Shown piece after piece: positions 1 through 7,097 of a DNA stretch of 34,473 nucleotides; position 1 is the first letter of the stretch; every line of letters begins with the position of its first letter. The notes below the pieces were generated by a model, which had not been told where the DNA came from, searched no databases, and saw only the letters and a program-made list of their open reading frames with translations. The position numbers and the translations under genes are program-made. The stretch comes from Oscillibacter sp. (GTDB lineage Bacteria > Bacillota > Clostridia > Oscillospirales > Oscillospiraceae). The stretch is taken from contig JALCRR010000016.1 of the NCBI GenBank assembly GCA_022652815.1, forward strand, positions 1 through 34,473. The letters run 5' to 3'.

Positions 1-186
1 ACGCAGGCGAATGGTCCAATACGCGCCCCACTCCTCCTTGCCGGGCAGGCTTGCCATGGTATCCAGCATTTCCTGGTATGCTTGACGCATCTGCCCGTCC
101 GTCTCCCGGTCACGCAGCGTCTGGACTTCTTCGACCGTCTGGGGCAAAATCTCCAGCCGCTCTGTTTCAATCAAAATCTGTTTCAA
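1..186 (-). CDS. GNAT-family N-acetyltransferase, N-terminal part (runs off left edge)
   Basis: Reading leftward from a TTG codon at 186-184, 62 residues are open to the window edge. They begin LKQILIETERLEILPQT and continue with an AYQEMLDTMASLPGKEEW-type segment. That opening (ETxRLxLxP) and the following helix are typical of RimJ/RimL-like GNAT acetyltransferases, which move an acetyl group from acetyl-CoA to an amine. The acetyl-CoA binding motif lies outside the window, so the substrate cannot be guessed. A GAGGA ribosome site sits about seven bases before the TTG, and no in-frame ATG fits. The reading frame is the same as that of the HPt gene just upstream, separated from it by one TAG stop (234-232) and 45 bases, so the two are probably cotranscribed. 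Family call moderately sure; start codon fairly sure. Confidence 0.55.
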   Translation of the reverse strand, partial: MKQILIETERLEILPQTVEEVQTLRDRETDGQMRQAYQEMLDTMASLPGKEEWGAYWTIRLR

Positions 187-231
187 CTTATCTTCCTCTT
201 TGCTTTCGCGGCAGTCATTGCCTTTTGGGTG

Positions 232-594
232 CTATTCCTCCACGGCCCGGCGAGCCTGCTCGTAAGCTTCTTTCACTTTTTCATACAGCGGCATGGGATC
301 CTCGGACGACACGGGAGCATTGGGTCCATCGCTTCCCCGTAACGTCTCCACAAGGGGGTTGATGGTGTGATAAAAACGATTCATGCTTAAGTTCCCGGAA
401 TTTCCCTTTAAGGTGTGTGCTGCCCGGAATGCTTCTGAATAGTTTTTTTCCTGCAGGAATCGAAGCAAATCGTCCATGGAGCTTTCCTGAAATATCATTC
501 GCAGATATTTCTCATACTTTTCCGTCTTTCCCATGAACCGGTGAAGTCCCTCATCATAATCAACACCTGCGGCAATCAAATGTTCTCTATTCAT
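232..594 (-). CDS. HPt (histidine phosphotransfer) domain protein
   Basis: A 120-residue stand-alone Hpt protein. Such domains carry a phosphoryl group on a histidine between a hybrid kinase and a response regulator. The motif AAHTLKGNSGNLS puts the phospho-accepting histidine at residue 60, followed by the usual Leu-Lys-Gly. The rest is predicted all-helical, as expected for the four-helix bundle. The start is the ATG at 594, because GGAGGG lies five bases before it; the ATG 12 bases upstream overlaps that ribosome site. The gene has its own promoter at 627-655. The neighbouring two-component pair at 806-2775 is divergent and its kinase has no receiver domain, so it is not an obvious partner. 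The real partner is probably elsewhere in the genome. Confidence 0.85.
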   Translation of the reverse strand: MNREHLIAAGVDYDEGLHRFMGKTEKYEKYLRMIFQESSMDDLLRFLQEKNYSEAFRAAHTLKGNSGNLSMNRFYHTINPLVETLRGSDGPNAPVSSEDPMPLYEKVKEAYEQARRAVEE

Positions 595-626
595 AAAGCC
601 CTCCATTTCACTGCATCTTTTATTAT

Positions 627-655
627 TCTAGTTTCCCTGTCGAAGAAAGTCAATG
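627..655 (-). promoter_or_regulatory. Sigma-A-type promoter of the HPt gene
   Basis: On the minus strand, TTGACT (655-650) and TAGAAT (632-627) are separated by 17 bases. The expected transcription start lies about 25 bases before the HPt ATG. Confidence 0.65.
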
Positions 656-746
656 ACCGCTCCCTTTTAAGTAAAATTAACCTTTCCGGTGTAGGATACG
701 AAATGACAACCGGAAAAAAGGACGCCGGTTGGGCGCAAAACGCGCA

Positions 747-775
747 TTGCATCCCATTTCGGTTTATGATACGAT
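747..775 (+). promoter_or_regulatory. Promoter of the response regulator/kinase pair
   Basis: TTGCAT (747-752) and TACGAT (770-775) are 17 bases apart, ending 30 bases before the regulator ATG. An overlapping TATGAT (765-770) is an alternative -10. About 70 bases further up, at 669-678, is the 10-mer AAGTAAAATT that recurs in the VTC promoter region at 2882-2891. Confidence 0.55.
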
Positions 776-805
776 TTTTTTACAAAAGACGGGAGGGACT
801 TCTCC

Positions 806-1480
806 ATGCGGCTTTTACTGGCGGAAGACGAAAAGATTTTATCCGACGCTCTGGTAACCATTCTGACTCACAGCAACTACTCTGTGGATGCGGTGTATGA
901 CGGGCAGGAGGCGCTGGACTATCTGGAAAATGGCGCGTATGACGGCGCAGTTCTGGACATCATGATGCCTAAGCTGGACGGGTTAAGTGTCTTGAAGAAA
1001 ATCCGCAGTGAGGGGAATACAATCCCCGTGCTGCTGCTCACCGCCAAAAGTGAAATCGACGACCGGGTGGAGGGGCTGGACTGCGGGGCGGATGACTACT
1101 TGACAAAGCCGTTCGCCTCCAAGGAGCTACTGGCCCGCATCCGGGCCATGACCCGCCGCCAGCCGGAGCTGCAAGATACCGTGCTACGGCTGGGAAACCT
1201 CTCGTTGAACCGCGCAGATTTTACGCTTTCCGGCCCAGACAGCTCTGTGCGCCTTGCCAACAAAGAGTTTCAGATGATGGAAATGCTGTTGGGCAATCCC
1301 GGTCAGGTGATCCCCACAGAACGTTTTATGGAAAAGGTCTGGGGCTATGACAGCGAATCGGAAATCAATGTGGTGTGGGTCTATATCTCCGGACTGCGGA
1401 AAAAAATGACCACTCTGGGCACAAGCATACAGATCAAGGCCGCCCGGGGCGTCGGCTATTCTCTGGAGGAAATGCAATGA
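806..1480 (+). CDS. OmpR/PhoB-family response regulator
   Basis: A 224-residue two-domain regulator. The receiver domain (residues 1-115) has the acidic pocket at Glu7/Asp8, the phospho-accepting Asp51 in the motif LDIMMPKLDG, Thr79 and Lys101. Residues 125-224 form a winged-helix DNA-binding domain of the PhoB type, with the typical VIPTERFMEKVWGYD and VWVYISGLRKKM segments. GGGAGG precedes the ATG. Its TGA stop overlaps the ATG of the downstream histidine kinase (ATGA at 1477-1480), so the pair is translationally coupled. The separately promoted VTC/DUF4956/beta-helix operon downstream has an 11-bp-spaced direct repeat in its promoter and is a likely target. That target is inferred from position, not shown. 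Confidence 0.93.
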   Translation: MRLLLAEDEKILSDALVTILTHSNYSVDAVYDGQEALDYLENGAYDGAVLDIMMPKLDGLSVLKKIRSEGNTIPVLLLTAKSEIDDRVEGLDCGADDYLTKPFASKELLARIRAMTRRQPELQDTVLRLGNLSLNRADFTLSGPDSSVRLANKEFQMMEMLLGNPGQVIPTERFMEKVWGYDSESEINVVWVYISGLRKKMTTLGTSIQIKAARGVGYSLEEMQ

Positions 1481-2775
1481 TTGCACAGCTTCGGAAAAAG
1501 TTTATTCTCATTGCAATGGGCTCTGTCATTGCGGTTCTAGCTGTGCTGATGGGAATTGTGAACGTTGCAAACTTTGTGAGAATTGATCAGAACGCATCCT
1601 CCGTTGCCCAGGTTCTTCTTGAAAATAAAGGGACCTTTCCGGACAAATTCTCTGCGGACAACGTCTGGCGAGCGCAGCCGTCGGATTTGTCGACTGCCCC
1701 CGCCGAAGACAGTGCGGCAACCCCTCCTCCCGTAAGTGGGATGGGTTCCCGTCGGGATTTTTCCGTTGAGACGCCTTATGAAACCCGTTTTTTCACCGTC
1801 CGTTTGAACGCCGACGGCAGTCTTTCCTCGGTAAACACGGGAAAAATTGCAGCAGTGGACTCCAAGGGCGCTGTGTCCATGGCCCAGTCACTGCGCCAGA
1901 CAGGAAAGCCCTCCGGCTATTCCGGCAATTATAAATATCTGGCGCAGGCATCCGACGACGGTGGATCGCTGTATGTTTTTGTGGACTGCACACGGGATTT
2001 GAAATTTGCCAAAGCCTTTTTGATTAACAGCTTGCTGGTGAGTCTGTGCGGTATTGCAGCCGTGCTGTTCTTGGTTTTGGCGCTTTCCAAGCGGGCGATT
2101 CGTCCGGTGGTGGAAAGCTACGAAAAGCAGAAGCAGTTTATCACCAATGCCGGCCACGAAATCAAGACGCCGCTGGCCATCATCGACTCCTGCGCCGAGG
2201 TTTTGGAGCTTGAGCAGGGAGGCAATAAATGGACAGAGGGAATCCGCTCGCAGGTCGGACGGCTGTCGTCTCTGACGAAAAGCCTCGTAGCGCTATCCCG
2301 GATGGATGAGGGCAGCGCAGAGCTTGCCCGAGAGGACTTCTCCCTCACCGATGCGGTACAGGAGACGCTGGCCCCCTTCGTTCTTCTGGCCGAACGTCAT
2401 CATCTGTCGCTGACATTTTCCATTCAGGCAGGCATCACATACTGCGGCAACGAGCCGGCCATTCGGCAGCTTTGTTCCATTCTGGCAGACAATGCGGTCA
2501 AATACGCCCTTGCGGAAAGTGAGATTCACTTCACGCTGTTGAAAAAGGGAAAAAAGATTCTTCTGCAAAGTGAAAACGCGGCGGACAGCCTGCAAAAGGG
2601 CGATCAGCGGATTCTTTTTGACCGGTTTTATCGGGGGGATGCCTCCCGGTCCAGCGAGAAAAGCGGCTACGGCATCGGTCTTTCCATGGCGCAGTCTATT
2701 GTCACCGCCCACGGCGGGAAAATTGAGGCATACAGTGAGGATGGCGCACATCTGACGATCACCGTCCAGCTATAA
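1477..2775 (+). CDS. Membrane sensor histidine kinase
   Basis: A 432-residue kinase partnered with the regulator upstream. One transmembrane helix lies at about residues 9-30, followed by an extracytoplasmic sensor of about 150 residues with a Pro/Ala-rich stretch near 66-90. A second helix is at about 181-203. The HisKA dimerisation domain follows, with phospho-accepting His227 in FITNAGHEIKTPLA (codon 2155-2157), then the N box (SILADNAVKYA) and the G box (GYGIGLSMAQSIV) of the ATPase domain. The start is the ATG overlapping the regulator's stop; a longer frame extends upstream into the regulator but has no ribosome site. The sensor matches no ligand-binding fold I recognise, so the signal is unknown. 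The stop codon is also the first base-paired triplet of an inverted repeat. Confidence 0.93.
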   Translation: MIAQLRKKFILIAMGSVIAVLAVLMGIVNVANFVRIDQNASSVAQVLLENKGTFPDKFSADNVWRAQPSDLSTAPAEDSAATPPPVSGMGSRRDFSVETPYETRFFTVRLNADGSLSSVNTGKIAAVDSKGAVSMAQSLRQTGKPSGYSGNYKYLAQASDDGGSLYVFVDCTRDLKFAKAFLINSLLVSLCGIAAVLFLVLALSKRAIRPVVESYEKQKQFITNAGHEIKTPLAIIDSCAEVLELEQGGNKWTEGIRSQVGRLSSLTKSLVALSRMDEGSAELAREDFSLTDAVQETLAPFVLLAERHHLSLTFSIQAGITYCGNEPAIRQLCSILADNAVKYALAESEIHFTLLKKGKKILLQSENAADSLQKGDQRILFDRFYRGDASRSSEKSGYGIGLSMAQSIVTAHGGKIEAYSEDGAHLTITVQL

Positions 2776-2813
2776 GGCAGCACCGCGCACAATCTCTGTG
2801 CGGTATTGCCTTA
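2773..2813 (+). repeat. Imperfect inverted repeat starting at the kinase stop codon
   Basis: TAAGGCA (2773-2779) pairs with TGCCTTA (2807-2813). Inside it, ACCG plus GCACA pairs imperfectly with TGTGC plus GGT. No U-tract follows directly, so it does not look like a terminator by itself; the U-tailed hairpin 17 bases downstream does that. It could be a short dispersed repeat or an mRNA 3'-end structure. Confidence 0.45.
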
Positions 2814-2829
2814 AGATTCTTTGGTATTA

Positions 2830-2861
2830 GGCCGCCCGGCGTTCGCCGGGCGGCCTTTTTT
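2830..2861 (+). terminator. Rho-independent terminator after the two-component genes
   Basis: An 11-bp GC-rich stem (2830-2840 with 2845-2855) around the loop GTTC is followed by six T residues. It separates the regulator/kinase transcript from the VTC operon. Confidence 0.9.
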
Positions 2862-2881
2862 ATGTCCTTTATGTAAAGTTA

Positions 2882-2922
2882 AAGTAAAATTTTAGGTTCA
2901 GCTTAGGTCGCTCCGCTATGAT
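2882..2922 (+). promoter_or_regulatory. Promoter with tandem repeats upstream of the VTC operon
   Basis: A -10 box TATGAT (2917-2922) has no good -35 hexamer 17 bases before it. Instead there are tandem half-sites TTTAGGTT (2891-2898) and CTTAGGTC (2902-2909), 11 bp apart and so on the same DNA face. This is the usual layout for an activator of the OmpR/PhoB class overlapping the -35 position. The 10-mer AAGTAAAATT (2882-2891) just before them also occurs upstream of the response regulator. Regulation by that regulator is therefore inferred. Confidence 0.5.
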
Positions 2923-2951
2923 AGAGCCATCAAATGCAGGAGGACCGATTG

Positions 2952-3674
2952 ATGAAGGATTCTATTTTTCAGCGGCATGAGCTGAAATATCTGGTTACCG
3001 ACTGGCAGCGCGCTTATCTGGAGCAGGTGCTTGCGGAGCGGATGGTTCCCGACGTCCATGGGGAGAGCACCGTCTGCAATCTATATTATGACACGCCGGA
3101 TTTTCGACTGGTTCGCCGCTCGCTGGAAAAGCCGGTTTACAAGGAAAAGCTGCGGCTTCGGAGCTATGGCCCCGCGCTGGAAGATTCCTCCGTGTTTCTG
3201 GAGCTGAAGAAGAAATACAAGGGCATCGTCTACAAGCGCCGCATTTCCCTTCCCCAGCGTTCCGCCATGGATTATCTGGCAGGCCGCGCCCCGCTTCCCA
3301 TGGACTGCCAGATCGGGCGGGAAATTGACTACTTCCGCCAATTTTACAGGGAGCTTTCTCCGGCGGTGTACCTCTGCTATGACCGCTGCGCCTATTTTTC
3401 CAAGGACGACCCCAATCTGCGCATCACCTTTGACAAAAACATTCGCTGGCGCACAGAGGATTGCATTCTCGCCGCCCAGCCCGGCGGGCAGCAGCTCCTT
3501 GCGCCGGGGCAATCTCTTCTGGAAATCAAGGCGGCAGACGCGATGCCGCTGTGGCTGGTGGCTGCTTTGAACAGCGGCGCCATCCGCCAGGTGTCCTTCT
3601 CCAAATACGGCAGAGCGTATGAAACACTTTTGCAGACAAACCTACAAGAAAGTCGAGGAATTCACTGTGCTTGA
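2952..3674 (+). CDS. VTC-domain polyphosphate polymerase
   Basis: A 240-residue protein consisting of one VTC domain, the tunnel fold that in yeast Vtc4 builds polyphosphate from ATP on the cytoplasmic face of a membrane. The expected basic and acidic tunnel residues are visible in order: RHELKYLV (Lys12), KEKLRLRSYG (Lys66, Arg68, Arg70), FLELKKKYKG (Glu84, Lys86), CYDR (Arg145), RITFD (Arg158), LLEIK (Glu191, Lys193) and VSFSKYG (Lys218). The residue-to-role mapping follows the family and was not aligned here. AGGAGGA at 2937-2943 sets the ATG at 2952; an ATG 18 bases upstream overlaps that site. The 3' end overlaps the DUF4956 gene by eight bases, so the two are coupled. VTC next to DUF4956 is a known bacterial pairing. 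Confidence 0.88.
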   Translation: MKDSIFQRHELKYLVTDWQRAYLEQVLAERMVPDVHGESTVCNLYYDTPDFRLVRRSLEKPVYKEKLRLRSYGPALEDSSVFLELKKKYKGIVYKRRISLPQRSAMDYLAGRAPLPMDCQIGREIDYFRQFYRELSPAVYLCYDRCAYFSKDDPNLRITFDKNIRWRTEDCILAAQPGGQQLLAPGQSLLEIKAADAMPLWLVAALNSGAIRQVSFSKYGRAYETLLQTNLQESRGIHCA

Positions 3675-4362
3675 TACATTATTTACCGATTTCTCTGCAG
3701 CCTCCTCCGCCGGCAGCATCACCGCTGCGGGATTTCTCATCAGCATTGGTGCCGCCTTGGTACTAGGTCTTTTGCTGACAGGGGTTTATACCTACCGCTC
3801 CACCTACACCAAAAGCTTTGTCGTCACGTTGGCTCTGCTGCCGGCGATTGTCAGCGCGATCATTATGATGGTCAGTGGAAGTCTTGGCGCCAGCGTGGCG
3901 GTTGCCGGAACCTTTTCCCTTGTCCGGTTCCGCTCCGCTCCGGGAACCGCCCGGGAAATCTGCGCCATCTTTCTCGCCATGGCAGTCGGTCTCGCCTGTG
4001 GCATGGGCTGCCCGGGTTTTGCGGCTCTGTTCGCCATCATCATGGGCGGAGTTAGTCTGCTGTATACCCGTCTGGGCTTTGGCGAAAAGAAACATGCCGC
4101 TCTGCGCAAAAGGCTTCAAATCACCGTTCCGGAGGATTTGGACTACACTGGAGCCTTCGATGATCTGTTTGCCAGATACACCAGTGAAGCAACGCTTATG
4201 AAAGTGAAAACCACAAACCTCGGCAGTCTCAACCGCCTAACCTACGCAATCACCTTCCGGGAGTCCGGTGCGGAAAAGCGTCTGATCGACGATCTCCGCT
4301 GCCGCAATGGCAATCTGGAAATCTGCTGTTCCATGCAAAACGAGGACAACCGGGAGCTGTAA
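3667..4362 (+). CDS. DUF4956 integral membrane protein
   Basis: A 231-residue membrane protein with about four or five hydrophobic segments (roughly residues 20-40, 51-70, 72-84, 97-113 and 116-134) and a cytoplasmic C-terminal domain from about residue 136. The conserved family loop RFRSAPGTAREI is at 87-99. The start is a GTG at 3667, preceded by GAGGAA at a seven-base distance and giving the typical MLDTLF opening. An ATG 48 bases upstream, inside the VTC gene, has no ribosome site. DUF4956 proteins commonly neighbour VTC polymerases, so a role as membrane anchor, channel or acceptor for the polymerase is plausible. No biochemical function is established in anything I can cite from the sequence. 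Confidence 0.85.
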   Translation: MLDTLFTDFSAASSAGSITAAGFLISIGAALVLGLLLTGVYTYRSTYTKSFVVTLALLPAIVSAIIMMVSGSLGASVAVAGTFSLVRFRSAPGTAREICAIFLAMAVGLACGMGCPGFAALFAIIMGGVSLLYTRLGFGEKKHAALRKRLQITVPEDLDYTGAFDDLFARYTSEATLMKVKTTNLGSLNRLTYAITFRESGAEKRLIDDLRCRNGNLEICCSMQNEDNREL

Positions 4363-4406
4363 GAATCAATAAGGCGCCAAAAGGCGTTTCAGATAAGGAG
4401 ATACCC

Positions 4407-6404
4407 ATGAAACAAAAAATCATTGCGCTGGCAGCAGCGCTCTTGCTGGTGTTCAGCTGCGCGGCCTGCGGAGCCACTTCCGGAAGCTCTTCGGCGGAGA
4501 AGCTTTCCGCCTCCATTTCCACAGAAAATATGTTCACTGACCGGGATTACGAGGTCGGCTATTCCGACTATGTAACCGTCACGTTGGCAGACGGAGCAAC
4601 CGCCGCCGACGGAGACGGCGTCACCGTAGACGGCAACACCGCCACCATCACAGCCGAGGGCACGTACCTGTTCACCGGCACGCTGTCCAATGGCCAGATC
4701 GTTGTGGATGCAGGGGATTCCGATAAAATTCAGATCGTACTGGACAACGCCTCCGTCACCTGCGCAGGCAGCGCCGCCTTGTACGTCAAAAATGCCGACA
4801 AGGTGTTCGTGACCATGGCAGAGGGCTCCGAAAACACGCTTGCCTCCTCCGGAGAGTTTTCCGCAGCGGGAAATTCTGACGAGAGCAGCGTTGACGGCGC
4901 GGTCTTTTCCAAATCCGATCTCACGCTGAACGGAAACGGCACGCTGAGCGTTTCCTGCGAAGCCGGTCACGGCGTCGTTTCCAAGGATGATCTGAAAATC
5001 ACCAGCGGCACCTATGTCATCACCTCCGCCAAGCAGGGACTCTCCGGCAAGGATTCCGTCCGCATTGCTGACGGTACCTTTACCATCACGTCTGGCACCG
5101 ACGGCATTCACGCGGAAAACGCCGATGACGCCGACAAGGGATTCATTTTTCTGGCAGACGGCAGCTTTACCATCGTCTCCGGCACGGACGGCATGGACGC
5201 CTCCGGCGCGCTGACGGTTCTGGACGGCGATTACACCATCACCTCCGGCGGCGGCAGTGCCAACGCCGCTGTAAAAGCCGACAATCAGATGGGTGGCGGC
5301 TTCGGTGGCGGCATAAAGGGCGGCAGCTTCCCCACGGACGGAACTGCGCCCACAGACTGGACCCCCCCCACGGACGGTGGAACACCGCCCGCAGCCCCGG
5401 ACGGAACCGCCGCGCCCTCCGATGCAGTCGTCCCGGCAGATGCAGCTTCCGATTCTTCGGCAGATACAAGCGATGCGTCCGCTGATACCGCAAGCACCAC
5501 CTCCACCAAGGGTCTGAAATCCGACTCGGGCGTTGTCATCTCCGGCGGCACCTTCACCGTGGATTCTGCCGATGACTCCATTCACACCAACGGCGATCTC
5601 ACTGTCTCTGGGGGCATCTTCGCCCTGACCTCCGGTGACGACGGCATGCATGCCGACGCCACACTGACCATTTCCGGCGGTACCATCACCATTGTTCAAA
5701 GCTATGAGGGCATTGAGGGAGCCGCCATTGTGATTGACGGCGGCACCATCGATCTGACCGCCTCCGACGACGGTTTGAACGCAGCTGGTGGAGCCGACAG
5801 CTCCAGCGTGGACGGCCGCACTGGGCAGAATGCCTTTGATGCCGACACCAGCGCCTCCATCACCATCTCCGGCGGCAAATTGACCGTCAATGCCTCCGGC
5901 GACGGCATTGACTCCAACGGCTCTTTGACGGTCTCCGGCGGCACCATCTATGTCAGCGGGCCTACCAACGGCGGAAACGGTGCGCTAGACTACGGCTCCG
6001 ACGCGACAATTACCGGCGGCGTTCTGATCGCCTGCGGAGCTGTCGGCATGGAGCAAAACTTCGGTGACAGCTCTACGCAAGGCTCCATTCTGGTGGATTT
6101 TGACTCTGTGATCACAGCCGGTACGGCAGTCACGCTGACAGACAGCAGCGGAACGGTTCTGGCCACGTTTACCCCCGGCAAGGAATATCAGTCCGTCGTC
6201 GTCAGCGCCCCCGGTGTGGAAAACGGCGGCACCTATGCACTTTCCGCCGGCATCCAGAGTGAAACCGTTGATATGACCTCCGTGATCTATGGCAGCGGCT
6301 CCACCATGGGTGGGGGCTTTGGCAGTGGAAAGATGGGCGGCAATCGCCCGTCCCGTGACACGACCACCTCCGCAACGACCGGCGCAGCCGAAAGCGCGGC
6401 CTAA
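4407..6404 (+). CDS. Large beta-helix lipoprotein, carbohydrate-binding DUF4353-like
   Basis: A 665-residue exported protein. The N-terminus has a hydrophobic signal with a lipobox-like SCAAC ending at Cys21, so it is probably anchored to the outer face of the membrane. Most of the chain is built of short repeats such as ISGGTxTI, SDDGLNA and TNGDLTVSGG, the pattern of a right-handed parallel beta-helix. This matches the carbohydrate-binding domain-containing (DUF4353) family. A linker at about residues 293-370 interrupts the helix: first Gly-rich, then Pro/Thr-rich, then Ala/Ser/Asp-rich. The C-terminus ends in a second Gly/Met/Ser-rich tail. Codons match the neighbours. It sits 44 bases after the DUF4956 gene and is probably the last cistron of the VTC operon. 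The ligand is unknown. Confidence 0.85.
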   Translation: MKQKIIALAAALLLVFSCAACGATSGSSSAEKLSASISTENMFTDRDYEVGYSDYVTVTLADGATAADGDGVTVDGNTATITAEGTYLFTGTLSNGQIVVDAGDSDKIQIVLDNASVTCAGSAALYVKNADKVFVTMAEGSENTLASSGEFSAAGNSDESSVDGAVFSKSDLTLNGNGTLSVSCEAGHGVVSKDDLKITSGTYVITSAKQGLSGKDSVRIADGTFTITSGTDGIHAENADDADKGFIFLADGSFTIVSGTDGMDASGALTVLDGDYTITSGGGSANAAVKADNQMGGGFGGGIKGGSFPTDGTAPTDWTPPTDGGTPPAAPDGTAAPSDAVVPADAASDSSADTSDASADTASTTSTKGLKSDSGVVISGGTFTVDSADDSIHTNGDLTVSGGIFALTSGDDGMHADATLTISGGTITIVQSYEGIEGAAIVIDGGTIDLTASDDGLNAAGGADSSSVDGRTGQNAFDADTSASITISGGKLTVNASGDGIDSNGSLTVSGGTIYVSGPTNGGNGALDYGSDATITGGVLIACGAVGMEQNFGDSSTQGSILVDFDSVITAGTAVTLTDSSGTVLATFTPGKEYQSVVVSAPGVENGGTYALSAGIQSETVDMTSVIYGSGSTMGGGFGSGKMGGNRPSRDTTTSATTGAAESAA

Positions 6405-6454
6405 TCCGCCACGTGACCGATGGTTGTTCAAGGCGCCTATATTTCTGCAAAAAA

Positions 6455-6483
6455 CGTCTGCCGTTTCCGGCAGACGCTTTTTT
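6455..6483 (+). terminator. Terminator after the beta-helix lipoprotein gene
   Basis: A nine-bp stem (6455-6463 with 6468-6476) and a TTTC loop are followed by C and six T residues. It ends the VTC operon. Confidence 0.88.
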
Positions 6484-6528
6484 GCACGTCATGCAGCAGC
6501 TGGGATTTCTGGCGAAATTGATTCTTTC

Positions 6529-6557
6529 TTGTCTTTTTAAATCCGCTATGGTATGAT
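6529..6557 (+). promoter_or_regulatory. Promoter of the metallopeptidase gene, possibly leaderless
   Basis: TTGTCT (6529-6534) and TATGAT (6552-6557) are 17 bases apart. The start codon begins at 6564, only seven bases after the -10 box, which is where transcription itself should start. Confidence 0.6.
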
Positions 6558-6563
6558 CTTTCC

Positions 6564-7085
6564 ATGTTTTCTTATCGTCTGATTCGCTCCCGCCGGAGAA
6601 CGCTGGCGCTGGAGATTACAAAAAGCTGTGAAGTCGTGGTGCGCGCTCCCATGCGGTGTGCCCAGCATACCGTTGACGCGTTTGTTGCGGCTCATGAGGA
6701 CTGGGTTCGTGTACATCTGGCAGCCCAGGCTCGAAGAGCCTCCGCCCCACCTCCTCCCACGCAGGAGGAAATTGCAGCACTTAAGAAAAAAGCCCGGGAG
6801 ATTCTTCCGGAAAAAGTTGCCTTTTACGCGCAGGAAATGGGACTTACCCCCACCGGCGTTAAAATTACCGCAGCCCGCACTCGCTATGGCAGCTGCAGCG
6901 GGAAAAACAGTCTGTGCTTTTCCTGTTTTTTGATGAACGCACCTGAGCCGGCCATTGATTTAGTCGTTGTTCACGAGCTTTGCCACATTCGCCATAAAAA
7001 CCACGGGCCGCAGTTTTACGCTCTACTCGGCAGCATTCTGCCGGATTATAAGGAGCGAAAAAAGCTGCTGACGATGGATAAATAA
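6564..7085 (+). CDS. YgjP-like (DUF45/M48-type) zinc metallopeptidase
   Basis: A 173-residue protein with the zinc-site motif HELCHIRHKNHGPQF: His137 and His141 as ligands, Glu138 as general base, and the family's downstream Asn-His (146-147). The preceding TRYGSCSGKNSLCFS segment (106-120) is also typical of the YgjP/DUF45 group, distant relatives of wss-type and SprT proteases. The N-terminus (SYRLIRSRRRTLALEI) matches the usual family opening, which supports the ATG at 6564 even though no ribosome site lies before it. The gene is 12 bases upstream of the IMP cyclohydrolase-like gene and probably shares its transcript. Cellular substrates of the family are not established. Confidence 0.85.
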   Translation: MFSYRLIRSRRRTLALEITKSCEVVVRAPMRCAQHTVDAFVAAHEDWVRVHLAAQARRASAPPPPTQEEIAALKKKAREILPEKVAFYAQEMGLTPTGVKITAARTRYGSCSGKNSLCFSCFLMNAPEPAIDLVVVHELCHIRHKNHGPQFYALLGSILPDYKERKKLLTMDK

Positions 7086-7097
7086 AGGAGATTTTTT

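Noticed and set aside
1-594. Possible HPt-GNAT fusion by TAG readthrough, since both share one frame
   Set aside because: The second reading frame has its own ribosome site before a TTG, and the linker between is ordinary intergenic sequence, so two genes are simpler.
4389-5699. A 436-codon minus-strand open frame rich in Gly and Ala
   Set aside because: It is antisense to the beta-helix lipoprotein. The repetitive GGC/ACC codons keep the opposite strand open; there is no start signal or recognisable domain.
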